Shown here one piece after another: positions 26,801-35,734 of a stretch of DNA of 64,000 bases. Below the pieces are notes generated by a model. It ran no database searches. It worked only from the letters and a program-made list of their open reading frames with translations, and was not told the DNA's origin. The stretch comes from Calliphora vicina (Eukaryota > Arthropoda > Insecta > Diptera > Calliphoridae). The translations under genes were made by a program, and so were the position numbers. The stretch is from positions 64,627,533-64,691,532 of the forward strand of contig NC_088780.1 in the NCBI RefSeq assembly GCF_958450345.1. The letters run 5' to 3'. How positions within the stretch are numbered: position 1 is the first letter of the stretch; the number at the start of each line of letters is the position of its first letter.

Positions 26801-26897
26801 TATCACTACAATTTAACTCGGAATCACAATAACTCTCTATTTCATCTTCGGACGTTACAAGCTCCGTATCTTCGCCGCCAAAATGGTCACGACTCAT
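11356..26897 (-). CDS. NK-like (Bar/Barx-type) homeodomain transcription factor, 3 exons, 353 aa
   Basis: Exons 26897-26570, 12632-12423 and 11879-11356 (328, 210 and 524 nt) give 354 codons including TAA. Both introns are phase 1 with good sites: donors GTAAGTG and GTATTC, acceptors TTTCCCTTTATAG and ATTTTACAG. The predicted nuclear protein has an acidic, Ser/Asn-rich N-terminus with an Eh1-type motif FSIDSIL (66-72), which in this class recruits the Groucho corepressor. A middle segment with a short His run follows, then the homeodomain (about 189-248) with L16, F20, W48, F49, Q50, N51 and R53 all present. Thr47 (KTWFQNRRTKWKK) is typical of Bar/Barx/Bsh/Tlx-like NK proteins and unlike Antp. 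The start is the first ATG of the exon-1 frame. The closest fly homologue could not be settled (lms or CG15696-type genes are candidates), so no symbol is given. Intron 1 is full of transposons, but the splice frame is intact. Confidence 0.9.
11880..12422 (-). other. Homeobox intron 2
   Basis: 543-bp phase-1 intron, AT-rich, with no mobile element recognised. The part next to exon 3 (up to about 12330) is included in the segmental duplication. Confidence 0.8.
12423..12632 (-). CDS. Homeobox gene exon 2
   Basis: Bounded by acceptor TTTATAG (just above 12632) and donor GTATTC (12422-12417). Joining to exon 1 creates a Ser codon, and joining to exon 3 an Ala codon, both in frame. The 70-residue segment is rich in Asn, Gly and His (HLHHHH) with no recognised domain. 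It is a linker between the Eh1 motif and the homeodomain. Confidence 0.82.
12806..13600. mobile_element. Partial TTCGCGTACTT-ended element split by a Transib MITE
   Basis: Starts TTGTTCGCGTACTTGATAAT and matches, in reverse, the right part of the element at 10303-10747 up to about GATAGAGAAC. The match is interrupted exactly at 12898-13552 by the Transib MITE with its 5-bp duplication. Confidence 0.55.
12898..13552. mobile_element. Transib foldback MITE, 655 bp, TSD CGACA
   Basis: Ends are CACAGTGGTATGAG and the exact inverse CTCATACCACTGTG, flanked by a perfect 5-bp duplication CGACA (12893-12897 and 13553-13557). The heptamer CACAGTG equals the RSS heptamer and fits the Transib consensus CACWRTG. 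The arms are about 300 bp (AAATAAATCTGTAACTTCTA just inside each end), so the whole element folds on itself. No coding capacity; the short open frame in the middle is not a gene. Confidence 0.85.
13687..13833. mobile_element. 147-bp palindromic MITE (GCGG ends, TA flanks), copy 1
   Basis: Long inverted repeats (GCGGAGTTCAGTATTAAGTG... with TTGCATTTGCAATGATGC inside), flanked by TA on both sides. Further copies at 32700-32846 (147 bp) and 54092-54225 (134 bp) are also TA-flanked, which suggests a TA duplication. Confidence 0.8.
13880..14602. mobile_element. Foldback element built of CAGTAATCAGTAAA repeats
   Basis: About 720 bp of CAGTATTCAGTAAATTTTAC and TGATTACTGAAAAAAAAATC units runs in one orientation in the left half and inverted in the right half. 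GGTTTTAAT flanks both sides (13871-13879 and 14603-14611). The ends are imperfect inverse repeats around ATGGGCA/TGCCCAT. A smaller inverted repeat (AGAGATTTTCACA, about 14198-14318) sits in the centre, perhaps another MITE. Probably hAT-like by duplication length, but the termini are too worn to be sure. Confidence 0.6.
14620..15290. other. Intronic DNA, nothing recognised
   Basis: Part of homeobox intron 1 without a resolvable element. Confidence 0.35.
15300..15930. repeat. Dispersed GAACG-rich repeat split by a Transib end
   Basis: The phrase 'TGTTG(G/T)CAAATT(A/G)A(G/A)AACGGCCTG' occurs at about 15418 and again at about 15838, either side of the Transib fragment. This marks one repeat family interrupted or tandemly arranged here. 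Confidence 0.4.
15466..15806 (+). mobile_element. Transib end fragment
   Basis: Begins CACAGTGGGGGATACGG and continues with the AAATAAATCTGTAACTTCTA block seen just inside the ends of the Transib MITE at 12898. Only one arm is present; it fades near 15806. Confidence 0.55.
16020..16770. repeat. Tandem repeats, unit about 170-190 bp (second array)
   Basis: Same unit as 7560-8460 (ATCTGCAGAACTATAATTGTG, CTTATCACTGCATGAAGTTT). The array is cut at about 16770 by hAT-type sequence and resumes at about 18300. Confidence 0.6.
16772..16870 (+). mobile_element. hAT end fragment with CCCGGG motifs
   Basis: TAGGGTTCCTAATTTCCCGG followed by TTCCCGGGATG and ATTCCCGGGAA. It resembles the element at 28926-29692 (TAGGGTTTTTATCCCGGGA). 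No matching right end was found. Confidence 0.45.
16981..17737. mobile_element. hAT element, 757 bp, TSD GTTTCTAA
   Basis: Ends are TAGAGATGAGCGAT and ATCGCTCATCTCTA. Perfect 8-bp duplication GTTTCTAA (16973-16980 and 17738-17745). The interior carries repeated CAGTGATTTTT, AAGAACGACATT and AACAGTATGTTGAAAAAT words. The short open frame inside (17567-17821) runs across the right end and is not a gene. Confidence 0.82.
18300..18858 (+). mobile_element. Helitron/DINE-like 3' part with tandem repeats
   Basis: Tandem units of the 16-kb array resume and the block ends GGGGTAGCGAAGCGCACTGG then GTCAAGCTAG followed by T. A CTAG end preceded by a short GC hairpin and followed by T is the Helitron 3' signature (established). 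The hairpin here (GCG-AAG-CGC) is weak, so confidence is moderate. Confidence 0.45.
18870..19320. other. Intronic DNA, nothing recognised
   Basis: No element ends or coding signal could be read. Confidence 0.35.
19330..19686 (+). repeat. Dispersed fly repeat ending GGTGAAGGGTATA
   Basis: Contains GTAGGTCCAACTTACTATGG, TTTGTGGACCGATTTTCTCG and GGACATGGCTTAATC...AAGGATCCAGAATATA. The same sequence recurs at 25330-25770 and in both arms of 20000-20970. The TATACCCTTC/GAAGGGTATA hairpin end is shared. The class of the parent element is not settled. Confidence 0.6.
19687..21347. mobile_element. hAT foldback element, 1661 bp, TSD GTATAAAA
   Basis: Ends are CAGGGACCG and CGGTCCCTG. Perfect 8-bp duplication GTATAAAA (19679-19686 and 21348-21355). 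Each arm is an array of about 40-bp units (TGTCAGAAATAATTGTTATT, then TTTTTATTTTTTT), inverted between arms. The centre (20000-20970) is an inverted pair of the dispersed repeat described at 19330-19686, joined by runs of TTTTTTGGT/ACCAAAAAA. No transposase. Confidence 0.82.
21648..22750. mobile_element. hAT element with AACCGGTT arrays, 1103 bp, TSD TTGTGCAT
   Basis: Left end TAGTGTTTGTAAACCGG, right end ATAAACACTA. Perfect 8-bp duplication TTGTGCAT (21640-21647 and 22751-22758). Both subterminal zones are dense in GGTTAACCGG, AAAACCGGTTTTT and related words (21660-21780 and 22630-22740). The centre is plain AT-rich sequence with an unrecognised 64-codon open frame (22216-22410). Confidence 0.85.
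22860..24170. other. Intronic DNA with small palindromes
   Basis: No gene or bounded element. Noted are a palindrome GAGTCTAGAATCTAGACTC (about 22888) and a cluster of CTTACCTGC/GCAGGTAAG words at 23508-23605, which resembles a small inverted-repeat element without clear ends. Confidence 0.4.
24175..24945 (+). pseudogene. Tc1/mariner-superfamily transposase pseudogene
   Basis: Shifted plus-strand frames give VEQLF and RAPNTSIRKEAR (helix-turn-helix part), then CVMDDETYVLADFSQLAGQ (first catalytic Asp region), then KFPKKFLVWQDICSCG and YFWPDLASCRYGKK (second catalytic Asp region). At least one frameshift separates each block and several stops intervene. The third catalytic residue region is degraded (HPNVKENN). 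Same family as 6440-6830 but opposite strand. Lies in homeobox intron 1. Confidence 0.75.
25004..25820. mobile_element. PIF/Harbinger-like palindromic MITE, split by a repeat, TSD TTA
   Basis: Ends are AGCTGAATTCACCCATG and its inverse, flanked by TTA (25001-25003 and 25821-25823); 3-bp TWA duplications suit PIF/Harbinger. An uninterrupted 162-bp copy at 41881-42042 shows that 25111-25770 is a later insertion. Confidence 0.6.
25111..25770 (+). mobile_element. Dispersed fly repeat (CTATATTCGGCTGTG to GAAGGTTAAGGGTATAA)
   Basis: Starts AACAAGTAAGAGTGCTATAT, contains a TATACCCTTCACC motif near its start and its counterpart CACGAAGGTTAAGGGTATAA at the end. The internal GACGGACAGACAGACGGACA segment is widespread in fly genomes. 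The short open frame 25489-25770 is not a gene. Element class unresolved. Confidence 0.6.
25830..26569. other. Start of homeobox intron 1, no element recognised
   Basis: AT-rich sequence adjoining the exon-1 donor. It may hold conserved intronic regulatory DNA, but nothing specific can be identified. Confidence 0.4.
26570..26897 (-). CDS. Homeobox gene exon 1 (start codon, Eh1 motif)
   Basis: ATG at 26897-26895; 109 codons plus one base before the donor GTAAGTG at 26569. Encodes the acidic N-terminus and the repressor motif CPFSIDSILGR. Extending the frame past the donor meets a stop after two codons, which supports splicing. Confidence 0.88.
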
Positions 26898-27300
26898 TTT
26901 TCTGTGTGTTTTTATTTTTTTTTTATTTTTTCAATATCAACAGCGGCAATTGCAATTTTAAAAGTTAACTAACTAATCGGTCCTTAATCACTTGTTAAGT
27001 ACTACTGAAGCAGTTAAGATTAAGTTGTTACATTGAACCATTTAAAATCCCTTTTAGAACATGGTAATACTCATTTGTTGTGAATCTGTATGAATGAGTG
27101 AATGTATCTGTGTATGCTACTCATACGAATATACTCGCATCTTACGCTCAAGCTCCGCCCAAATACGAGATAGAAAAAGAAATCGTTGACAGAATTAACA
27201 CACTTCAACTTTGTTAACAATTATCCATTCATCTCCACCACCCATTCATTCAAGTGATTTGAGAGTAAGAGAGAAAATAATAGTCCAACAGGGATGCTGC
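26898..27300 (-). promoter_or_regulatory. Probable 5' UTR and promoter flank of the homeobox gene
   Basis: Immediately upstream of the ATG is AT-rich, with no TATA box at an obvious distance. An initiator-like TTCAGTA occurs on the minus strand near 27010, and GAGAGTAAGAGAG (GAGA-type) at about 27259. These are weak cues, and an upstream noncoding exon cannot be excluded. Confidence 0.25.
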
Positions 27301-28189
27301 TATTTACCAATTGGAAACATGAATTGAATTCCCACATTCCTACATCTAATGCCCACGAGTACAAACGGCTTTCATATAAAATTAATACATATACAGATGT
27401 ATGTACTTGTACACACGCATATGTATCTATCTCAATGTATTGAGATACCAGGTGACCACCAGTGTTATTCGATAAAATGTACACAAATGTACAAATTAAG
27501 TTGTTATGGATGTTTACAGATTCAATTAGGACAGGCAAAGGTGTTAATATACCATTTCGTTAATGATTTACTCCAATTAGAGTTTACTCTTCCATGAGTT
27601 TTTTACATTCACACATACATACTTTCAATCCGTTTTAAAACATAAGTACATACACATGTACATTAGAGTGCTCCAAAAAAATAAAATTGCGAATTTTGAC
27701 CGTCCCCCACTAGAATTGTTCTATGGAATTTCTAATTTATAAATAGCGAAATGTTATATATTTTTGTGCCGATTTTGATGAAACTTAAGTAAAATATAAC
27801 ACATAGCCTAGTATTTACAAAAACAGCAGAAAAATTAACCCTTTATGGCACTTGGGGTTAAAATGACCCCAAACTTCTAAAACCATAAAAAATTGTCAAT
27901 TTCAATAGTGCTGATAAAAATTTGATTTTTATAGGAAAAAAACCTTAAAATATTGAATTGTGTATTAGAATATATATTACTAAGCCATTTTGAAAAATGT
28001 TCACAATTTTGTTCAATTTTGATCACACATTTTTCAAACGGCAAAATATTGTATTTATACCTGATTTTTGCTTTAATAGCGTAATTAACCATCCGTTAGT
28101 CGCAATAATTTTCAATCGAGACTAGTCGCAATGTATCAAATTGATAACAATAAAAAAAGGCGCGTTTGAAAATAATCTCTTCATTATAC

Positions 28190-28720
28190 CCTACACCACC
28201 ATAGTGGGGAGGGTATTATGCGTTTGTGCAGATGTTTGTAACGCCCTAAAATATTAGTCTAACACCCACCTTAAAGTATACCGATCGACTTAGAATCACT
28301 TTCTGAGTCGATTAAACGATGTCCGTCCGTCCGTCTGGCTGTCTGGTCGGCTGGCTGTCCATGTAAACCTTGTGTGCAGAGTACAGGTCGCAATTTTGAA
28401 GATATTTCGATCAAATTTGGTACATATTATTTTTTGGGCCCAAGGACCAAGCCTGTTGAAACTGGCTGAAATCGGTCCATTATTTCACCTAGCCCCCATA
28501 CAAATGTCCTTCCGAAATTGGACTTTAACGGTCATAAAGGTTTAATTTATATATGTATCTCCACAAATTCCGCACCAAATAAGTTTTTTATACAAAATTC
28601 ATGTCACCAAATTTTGTTACGATTGGTCCATAATTAGTCATAGCTCCCATCTACACCCGCTTCCGAAAATCACTTTAACGTGCATAAATCGCTTAAAAAT
28701 ATTGGTATACACACACAATT
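28190..28720. repeat. Dispersed repeat (TATACCCTACACCACCATAG start)
   Basis: TATACCCTACACCACCATAG and GGGGAGGGTATT form a terminal hairpin, followed by TTTCTGAGTCGATTAAACGA and a GTCCGTCCGTCC run. A partial copy (TTGTGACGATTGGCCCATAA) is at 34740-34890. It looks like the end of a common fly repeat of uncertain class. Confidence 0.55.
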
Positions 28721-28925
28721 CAACATAGTCACCTTTAATATAGACATAAATCAATTTCAATTTCGAAATCATAAAAACAATGTTAAATGCAATGTATTTA
28801 AAAGAGTAATATAAAAAAACTTGCGGTACAAATATTATTTTTTCAAAAATAGCTTAAAATTTAGGGTGATTAAAAAAATGTTCAATAAAAAAATGTTTGC
28901 CTGTATCAACCAGATCAGTTGCGAG

Positions 28926-29692
28926 TAGGGTTTTTATCCCGGGAATTCCCGGTAAAAATTTCCCGGGAATTTTGCCAATTTTTCACTACCCGATTTTTAG
29001 TCGGGAATCCCGGGAGCCAAAAACTGACGAAAATAAATAGGAAACAAGTTAAAACTCTATTTTTTCACCAAAAAACAGTGTAAAATTATATACAATTTTT
29101 TGCTTATATCTCGGCAATAATAAACCTTTTATTATTATTTATTTGGGGTTTTTCGTATGAAAATTTAAAAAGTGAATTCATTATTTATAGAATTTATTTC
29201 TTATTGAATCAATCTAATTTCTTTAAATTTCTTCTTCAAATCCATAACAAAATAGCTTCAATAATTTATTAAATGATTAAATTTTTCTTCAATTCAAATC
29301 TAGTACAATTTTTTCAATTAATTTTGTAAATGATTTGATTTAACAAAAATTTAATCATTCAAATTTTGAATAAATTCTGTTATTAATTAACTCTTAAATT
29401 AATTCAGTTTAAACAAAGGCTTTGGAATGAATATAAAAAATTAAATATTAGGAATGGATTTATGGAATGAAAGGCAACATTCTTTAATTACGGATTAAGA
29501 TTTTAGTGAATTAAGCTCAAATTTTATTAATTAATTCGGAGCTCTGATATTTAATAATTATAACACTAAGTTTTTATATGAAATTTGGCTATAATATTCC
29601 TAATTTACATCATCATTATAAATTTCGGGAATAGTAGATCAAAATTTCCCGATTTCCGGAAATCAAAAAAGGACGGGAAATTAAAAACCCTA
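28926..29692. mobile_element. hAT element with CCCGGGAATT arrays, 767 bp, TSD GTTGCGAG
   Basis: Ends TAGGGTTTTTATCCCGGG and AATTAAAAACCCTA. Perfect 8-bp duplication GTTGCGAG (28918-28925 and 29693-29700). The left subterminal zone has repeated CCCGGGAATT/AATTCCCGG; the right has TTTCCCGATTTCCGGAAATC. The AT-rich core repeats AATTTAATCATTCAAAT-like words. Related end fragments lie at 16772 and 43100-43235. Confidence 0.85.
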
Positions 29693-30647
29693 GTTGCGAG
29701 TAACGAAGGGTTAATATTTTATTAAGGAGTTTTGAATAACAAAATTGATTTTAACCCTTTAGTGTACTTTTGATATATTAAATTTAAAAAATAACTTGAA
29801 TCATTCAGTTTATTTTATTCTGAAAAACATTAAAATTAGCACCATTCATATTGTCTGTGTTTTTCCTGATTTTAAAAGTTAAGGGTCCTATTAACCCCTA
29901 GTGATATTAAGGGTTAATTTTAAATTTTGTGCTGATATTATAAATACCAGTCTTTATGTTATATTTTTCTTAAGTTTCATAAAAATCGGCCCAAATATAT
30001 ATAACATTTCGCTATCTTTCCAAGAGAAATTGCAAATACTGAACAAATTTTGACCTTCACGATTTAAGGGTTAGCGTTTACCGATTTTAGTAAAACTTTC
30101 AGACTATATTGAAAATTACCTGGACTATAATATTCTGAATAGCTTTTACTTAAAAATCATAACAGTAAGGAAATTCGGCTCATTCGCCAAAATATGGCCA
30201 ACAAATTTGTTTTTCTCGAAAATCACAAAATTTAAATCCCAGGTACGGAAAAACTATAGGAGGTATTATCAAACTTTTTTCAAATTTTTATTCCCTATTA
30301 TGTTCCAAATAAATCCCAAGGTGATGATCAAAAAATTCTGAAATTTGTTTAACAAAATTTGATATTGGTGATTTAAAATTGCCGTTAAAAAAATTAAATT
30401 TTTTTGGTCATGCCTGAGAATAGGTTAACGGTATCCTTCGAAGACAACAACTCATATACAAGTAAATATGGATATATTTTAAGTAAAAATAGGCATTTAT
30501 TTTAATATTTCTCAAAATATGTTAATTTTGTTCCAACATTTCTTGTTCTGGTGGCCTGAGACACGTTAATGGCCTGGCGATTTTATAATAACTTTAACAT
30601 TTTTTAACCAATTTTTGTATTTTATATCTCATTAGAACGATAATTAC

Positions 30648-31476
30648 TAGGGTGATCGGCCCGGTTTTAAATAACCGGTTTTTTTGGTAAGGTCGGTTCG
30701 GTTTTTTTGAAAAGCTCACATTTCGAAAATCGAAGAAACCGGGTTTTTCTCCTCGAATAGCCGGTTTTTTTCTAAAAGTGTGTTTTTATGAGTTTTAGTA
30801 TATTAAAAACTTTACAAAATATTCAAAATCCAAAAAAAAAAAATTAAAACAAATACTTCAACTATTTTAGAAGACTTTTTATATTTAGAAAATGTCGCAA
30901 GTGATCTGGTAAGCCTGAAAACTTACTCAATGCTTTGTTTTCTATATGTCCCAAAGTAAAAGATAATTTTCAATGTCTAGTTTTATAAAAACAAAAAAAA
31001 AATCGATATACTCCAAAGCATTTAAACTGTGTTTTACTTATTCCTAAGAGATTATTTTATCTTCATAAGGTCTTCAAATTTACTGACGTTAACGATTTTC
31101 GGGTCAAATTTGGCCCAAATAGAAAATAGATTTTTTTTTAAAAAAACTAACTTAGTTATTGACATTTGAAATTAAATAAAATTCATAAAATATCAAAAAT
31201 ATCAACCACTCACTTTTAGAAAATATTAAATATTAATTTCAAAATGGGTCAAATTTTACCTTGTAAAGGATAAAAGAAGTAATCAAAATTGTTTTAATCA
31301 CTATTATTTTAATAAATAACACATTTTTTCTTCTTATTTCTAGGCGTTTTAATATTTTTCAAAAAAAACCGGTTATTATAAAAAAACCGAAACCGAAACC
31401 GGTTTATATTAAATTGCAATTTTTCGAAGAAACCGAAAACCGGGTTCTAAAAAATGTCGAAGAATCGATCACCCTA
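30648..31476. mobile_element. hAT element with AACCGG arrays, 829 bp, TSD ATAATTAC
   Basis: Ends TAGGGTGATCGGCC and GAATCGATCACCCTA. Perfect 8-bp duplication ATAATTAC (30640-30647 and 31477-31484). Subterminal arrays contain AATAACCGGTTTTTTTGG, GAAGAAACCGGG and CCGAAACCGAAACCGG. The motif is like that of 21648-22750 but the terminal sequences differ. Confidence 0.83.
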
Positions 31477-31734
31477 ATAATTACGTACACATTTCGATTC
31501 TTTTAAATTAAATTGCAAAAGTAATTACTTAATAGCAGAATTTTTAAAAAAAAACTGAAAAAAATTTATTTTTTCCCCTAAATGCACCTCAAAACTAAAT
31601 CGAAAGTCGGCACGGGTTGCCATTCTTAGCTACAAAAAATTTTGGTGGTATTTTAGGTCATAACGAAAGTTTTCAGGAGGTACCGTTTCAACATTTCAAA
31701 AAATTTAATTCTAAGGGACACTCTAATATACATA

Positions 31735-32345
31735 CTTATGTAGTACATATATATTAAAAAATCATTTTAATTTTACACAAACAATAAATAAGGGCAATTC
31801 TATTTTTTTTTGTAAACTTTTATAAAACCTCAAATATATTCTTTAATTTCTTTGTTAACAATTAACTGGTGATTGATTATTATTAACATAGTTTAATGCA
31901 ATGAAGTTCGAAAATTCAAATATTGAAACAAATATACCTATTGAAACGAACAATTTGTATGCCATTTACACCAACGGAAAGTACTAGTTTTGGCTTTATT
32001 TGGTTTTTGATTAAAACTTACAAAATTTTCTTTAATTAGTTCATGCATATGTATATAGAACTACTTTCAGCTGGTGTTTAATGAAAAATCAATTAAAACC
32101 CAATAAAAAATACTAAAAACACAACTCTGGCATTTCGTAATATTGAGTCAACGTGAATTCATGTGTATTCAATATATGTACATAAATGTATTGTGTTGTG
32201 TTGGAAGTTTTGATTCAGTTCCTAACTTTCGCTTACTTATATATAATTAAAACACGTTGACTATTTTATGTATTAAGTATGAATTTTTTATTTTTTTTTT
32301 ATAACTGTGAAAATATTTTGCATCTTTTAAAAACCGAATTCGAAA
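31735..32345. other. Intergenic DNA, nothing recognised
   Basis: AT-rich spacer without supported features. Confidence 0.35.
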
Positions 32346-32626
32346 ATATTGTTACGTTTTAACCTTTTCAAAACGTTGGTTTATTTCCTTTAAATAAACC
32401 GGATACTTTTGATTGCAAATAAAAGCCGTTTAGTAGTTTGAAAATTGTAACAACTCTTTATTTATTTAAAATGTACAACAACAGAATTAAATAGTCACTC
32501 ATTGTTTTTTATACACGTTTATAAATTCGCAGAAATAAAGACAAACTTTATAACGTACACGAATTCAATTGAAAAACACAGCACACTTTAAGGCACTCAG
32601 TTGATGTGTATTTGAATAGCGTCTCT

Positions 32627-33229
32627 TACTACGTTTATACGCACGGCTTATTCGCAAATAAAAATATTGCAATTAGAAAAAAATGCCGCATAAACAGTAG
32701 CGGAATTCACTGTTAAGTGCGAATGGTCTAGCATCATTGCAAATGCAAAATTTTACCATAATCCAATAACAAAATACACACAAAAACATTTACAATTTTG
32801 CATTTGCAATGATGCAATACCATTCGCACTTAATACTGCACTCCGCTAGTGAATTAATTTTTTATTTGAGAATAGCTAACTCACGAAAACAATTCCGGAT
32901 TAACGACACTATTTGCAAATAAGATATTAAGCATTGCCATATGCTTTAACGCTTTTAGTTTATTAAGACGTTTTTTAAATATTTCATTGCGTTTTTGAAT
33001 TAATTGGATTGCAAGACGGACAAGAATTTTTGATTCTATAATTTTTACATTTAAAACAATTAAAAATGTATCATATTTTATTCAATAAAAGAGCTACCAA
33101 ATAATTACATTTTACCATCTGGCATCTCATAAAACCAAGAATTTTCCGTAACTAATGTGACATATAAACAGTGAGTTAGTTAATTGCAAATAATTTTTAT
33201 TTGCGAATAGGCTACGTATAAACGTAGTA
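32627..33229. mobile_element. MITE with TACTACGTTTATACG ends, TSD TCT
   Basis: Ends TACTACGTTTATACG and CGTATAAACGTAGTA. The inverted similarity extends inward through TTCGCAAATAAAAAT. Comparison with the empty LTR (GCGTCTCTGATAAAC) gives a 3-bp duplication TCT. It contains the 147-bp palindromic MITE at 32700-32846. Confidence 0.65.
32700..32846. mobile_element. 147-bp palindromic MITE (GCGG ends), copy 2
   Basis: Same length and ends as 13687-13833, TA on both sides (32698-32699 and 32847-32848). Nested in the MITE at 32627-33229, itself inside an LTR. Confidence 0.82.
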
Positions 33230-33674
33230 TCTGATAAACTCACTAACGACTGCAACATCTGTCACTATTTATAACACTGCCATCTGCACTCTAGATTTCT
33301 CTATTTCTGTCTAGAGGTTTCTAATACATACGCCATCTGTGGTGTACTTTCTACAATGTTCTTTAACTGAATATTCGAATTTGTAATATACGGTCGCAGC
33401 AAACAGCGTTGCCAACTTACGATCAATGGTCAACTGAAAGCTTTTATTCAATGTTAATAATGCCCACAGATATGTTACAGTTTGCTATTACAGCACTGTT
33501 ATTTGAAAGCATTCTGCTACTTTTAAATCAGCCGTGTTAAAATCGTTATATTTGAATTCAAGTACAATTTCGTAACAATATGTTCTCCCAAGATAAAACC
33601 TTTTAACAATTTTGTTATACAAATTTACATAAGCTATGTGCAAAAACATGTTTACATATTAAGTAGAATTTTGA

Positions 33675-34042
33675 AGTTACCTTTTTTTACAAGAAAGGGG
33701 ATTTTTGAAGTTGCTTGGGGCAACGTTAGAATTCCTCTGATAAATTTAAAAACATCCATTTTATTAAAGTCTGATTGAAAAAGGTATCACTATCTTCGGG
33801 CAGCTTTTAATTGTCATGGCCTATGTGATATAAAGGCACACGCCTTAGATTAATCCGTTTTTTATTTATTTTAAATATAAATTGCAGTATTGTGAACTGT
33901 TACATACTACACATATTTCATGGAAAATTTCTCGGAGTATTGTAACCTTTTTCTAAATGTGGCAACGTTTCAACGAATATTTACAAATAAAATAAACTTC
34001 AAAAATCCCCTTTCTTGTCAAAAAAATATAAATGAAACTACC
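33675..34042. mobile_element. MITE with ACAAGAAAGGGGATTTTTGA arms
   Basis: The 23-bp inverted blocks at 33689-33712 and 33996-34018 are nearly exact. Outer similarity extends to AGTTACC/GGTAGTTT. No clear target duplication. Confidence 0.55.
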
Positions 34043-34449
34043 TTGTAATTTTTTTATATCATGATTTTCTTCATTCAGTTTTGTTTTGCTTTTAATTATT
34101 TACAAAATTAATGGAGCCTTAAGCCTTTTTGTAACAGATTTGAATTGAAGACAAATTTAATCATTCAATACATTTTTAAGCTATATCGTAATAAATTTGA
34201 ATTCAAGAAATTTGTAATGATTCAATAAGTAATAAATTCTATAAATAATGAATTCTCAAAGGAATGAATTCAATGCATTTGAAGTATGTACATAGGAATT
34301 AATTCATTATCTGAATCGTTAAAAGATACAATTTATAATGATTTCGAAAATGGAATTAAGAATTAATACATAAAGTCCACATTTAATCTCTTATTATTTA
34401 CAAAATACAAAAGCTTTTACAAATAAAGATAAAAATGACCAAATTATTA
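34043..34449. other. Intergenic DNA, nothing recognised
   Basis: AT-rich, with GAATTCAA/TTGAATT words similar to those in the core of the hAT at 28926-29692, perhaps a decayed relative. Confidence 0.3.
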
Positions 34450-34720
34450 AATTGATGGGTGCTCAAGCATATTTTGAAAGCTTACAGGGTAAAGTATTTT
34501 TGAGATTTTTTTTCAGATTTTTCGGAAGAGATTTAGAGGTCGCTCAAGTCGAGTTTTTGCCAAAAATCGGGTTTGTCTTTTTTTGAGTTTTCATCATAAC
34601 TTTTTCAAAACCCACGATTTTCTTTACTTTTGAGGAAACATTTTAAAAGAAGAATATCCAAGCTTTATTTTTGTGTGCAAAAACTATTAGTTTTTCCAAA
34701 GAATTGGCTCATTAAGGTGC
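34450..34720 (+). repeat. Dispersed repeat R-B, partial copy
   Basis: Shares AAACCCACGATTTTCTTTAC and AAGCTTTATTTTTGTGTGCA, inverted, with 42640-42800. See 38940-39390 and 39940-40251 for the other part of the family. Confidence 0.5.
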
Positions 34721-34739
34721 CATACAATACATTTTTTCC

Positions 34740-34890
34740 TAATTTTTAGCACAAATAAGTTTTATATAAGCTAAACTCGTGTCTACCAAATTTTGTGACG
34801 ATTGGCCCATAATTAGTCATAGCTCCCATACAATGCCTACTTCCGAAAACCATTTTAACGAGCACAAATCTCTTAAACATGTTGGTAAAT
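34740..34890 (+). repeat. Partial copy of the dispersed repeat at 28190-28720
   Basis: CATAATTAGTCATAGCTCCCAT and flanking sequence match 28630-28660 closely. Confidence 0.5.
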
Positions 34891-34899
34891 TTTAAAAGA

Positions 34900-35300
34900 A
34901 AACTGTTAAAAGGAAAATTGTTGTCCCTGTATTATTAAGAATTAATTGATCTTTCAAACTGCATTGTTAGTTCTTTCATTTTCATAAAAGTTTTAAAAGT
35001 TATAAAGCGTTACACTGTGCAACAACCAAAATCGGAATGGGATGAAACCAAAAGCAAATGAATGCTTACGTTTTCCATAACAAAACCCTCAAGGCTTTTT
35101 TTAGTTCAGCGCTAGATTTTTTTTACACGCATTTGAAGTTAGTGATTTTGGAACGCTGACTAACAAGAAAAAATCATTAAAAATTTGATAAAACAATGCC
35201 TATTTATTTTTACTATCCCGGAAAGTTGTGGTATCTTACTATTTTTTGTGTTCGGGGAATCCATTTTTGATATTTATTTTTACCTAAAACACACGCTAGA
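34900..35300. other. Intergenic DNA, nothing recognised
   Basis: No coding or bounded repeat seen. Confidence 0.3.
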
Positions 35301-35734
35301 GGGCGCTGTACAGTGGTGTAGAAAAGTAAAGAGAGAAATAAATCTGTAACTTCTAAGCGGTTGGTCCGATTTAAATGGAATTTGACATGCGAAAAGTTGA
35401 AGTGTTTTCGAATTAAAGTTTTGAATTAAGACCTCGTGAGCTTACCAAGGGCGCTATACAATCCTATTTTTTCGTTTGCTGTCTGATTTAAAAGAAAAAT
35501 ACATGTTAAGAATCTCCTCCGAGCACTACAAAAAAACCTTGTCAAATCAAAAAATCAATTAACTCTTATAGCGTATGAGATATTCGCATTTCAAAATAAA
35601 ATTTTCTACATTTTTACCCATCCTACTCCTGTTTTTTGATAACAGCGGGTCCAAAAATTTTATAAAATTGTTTAATTTTACTAAATGCCAATCCTCAGGT
35701 CATAATGTTTTCAACTTATATAAAAAGCCTTTAT

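Larger units (their letters stand above)
27664..31725. mobile_element. Old hAT shell, about 4.06 kb, near-perfect TSD
   Basis: Left end TAGAGTGCTCC, right end GGGACACTCTA. Flanks are ATGTACAT (27656-27663) and ATATACAT (31726-31733), 7 of 8 matching. Two younger hAT elements (28926-29692 and 30648-31476) and a dispersed repeat (28190-28720) sit inside. Inverted arms share AGCGAAATGTTATATAT (about 27746 and 29999). No transposase frame survives. Confidence 0.55.
32350..33577 (-). mobile_element. Solo LTR of the mdg3-like family carrying nested MITEs, TSD ATAT
   Basis: Starts TGTTACGTTTTAACC and ends TTTCGTAACA on the plus strand, so it is reverse-oriented. ATAT flanks at 32346-32349 and 33578-33581. 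Removing the insert 32627-33229 leaves about 625 bp, close to the intact 600-bp LTR. Confidence 0.82.

Noticed and set aside
27221..27597. Overlapping open frames on both strands upstream of the homeobox gene
   Set aside because: Low-complexity repeats of ATGTAT/ACATAC words, no conserved motif or splice context.
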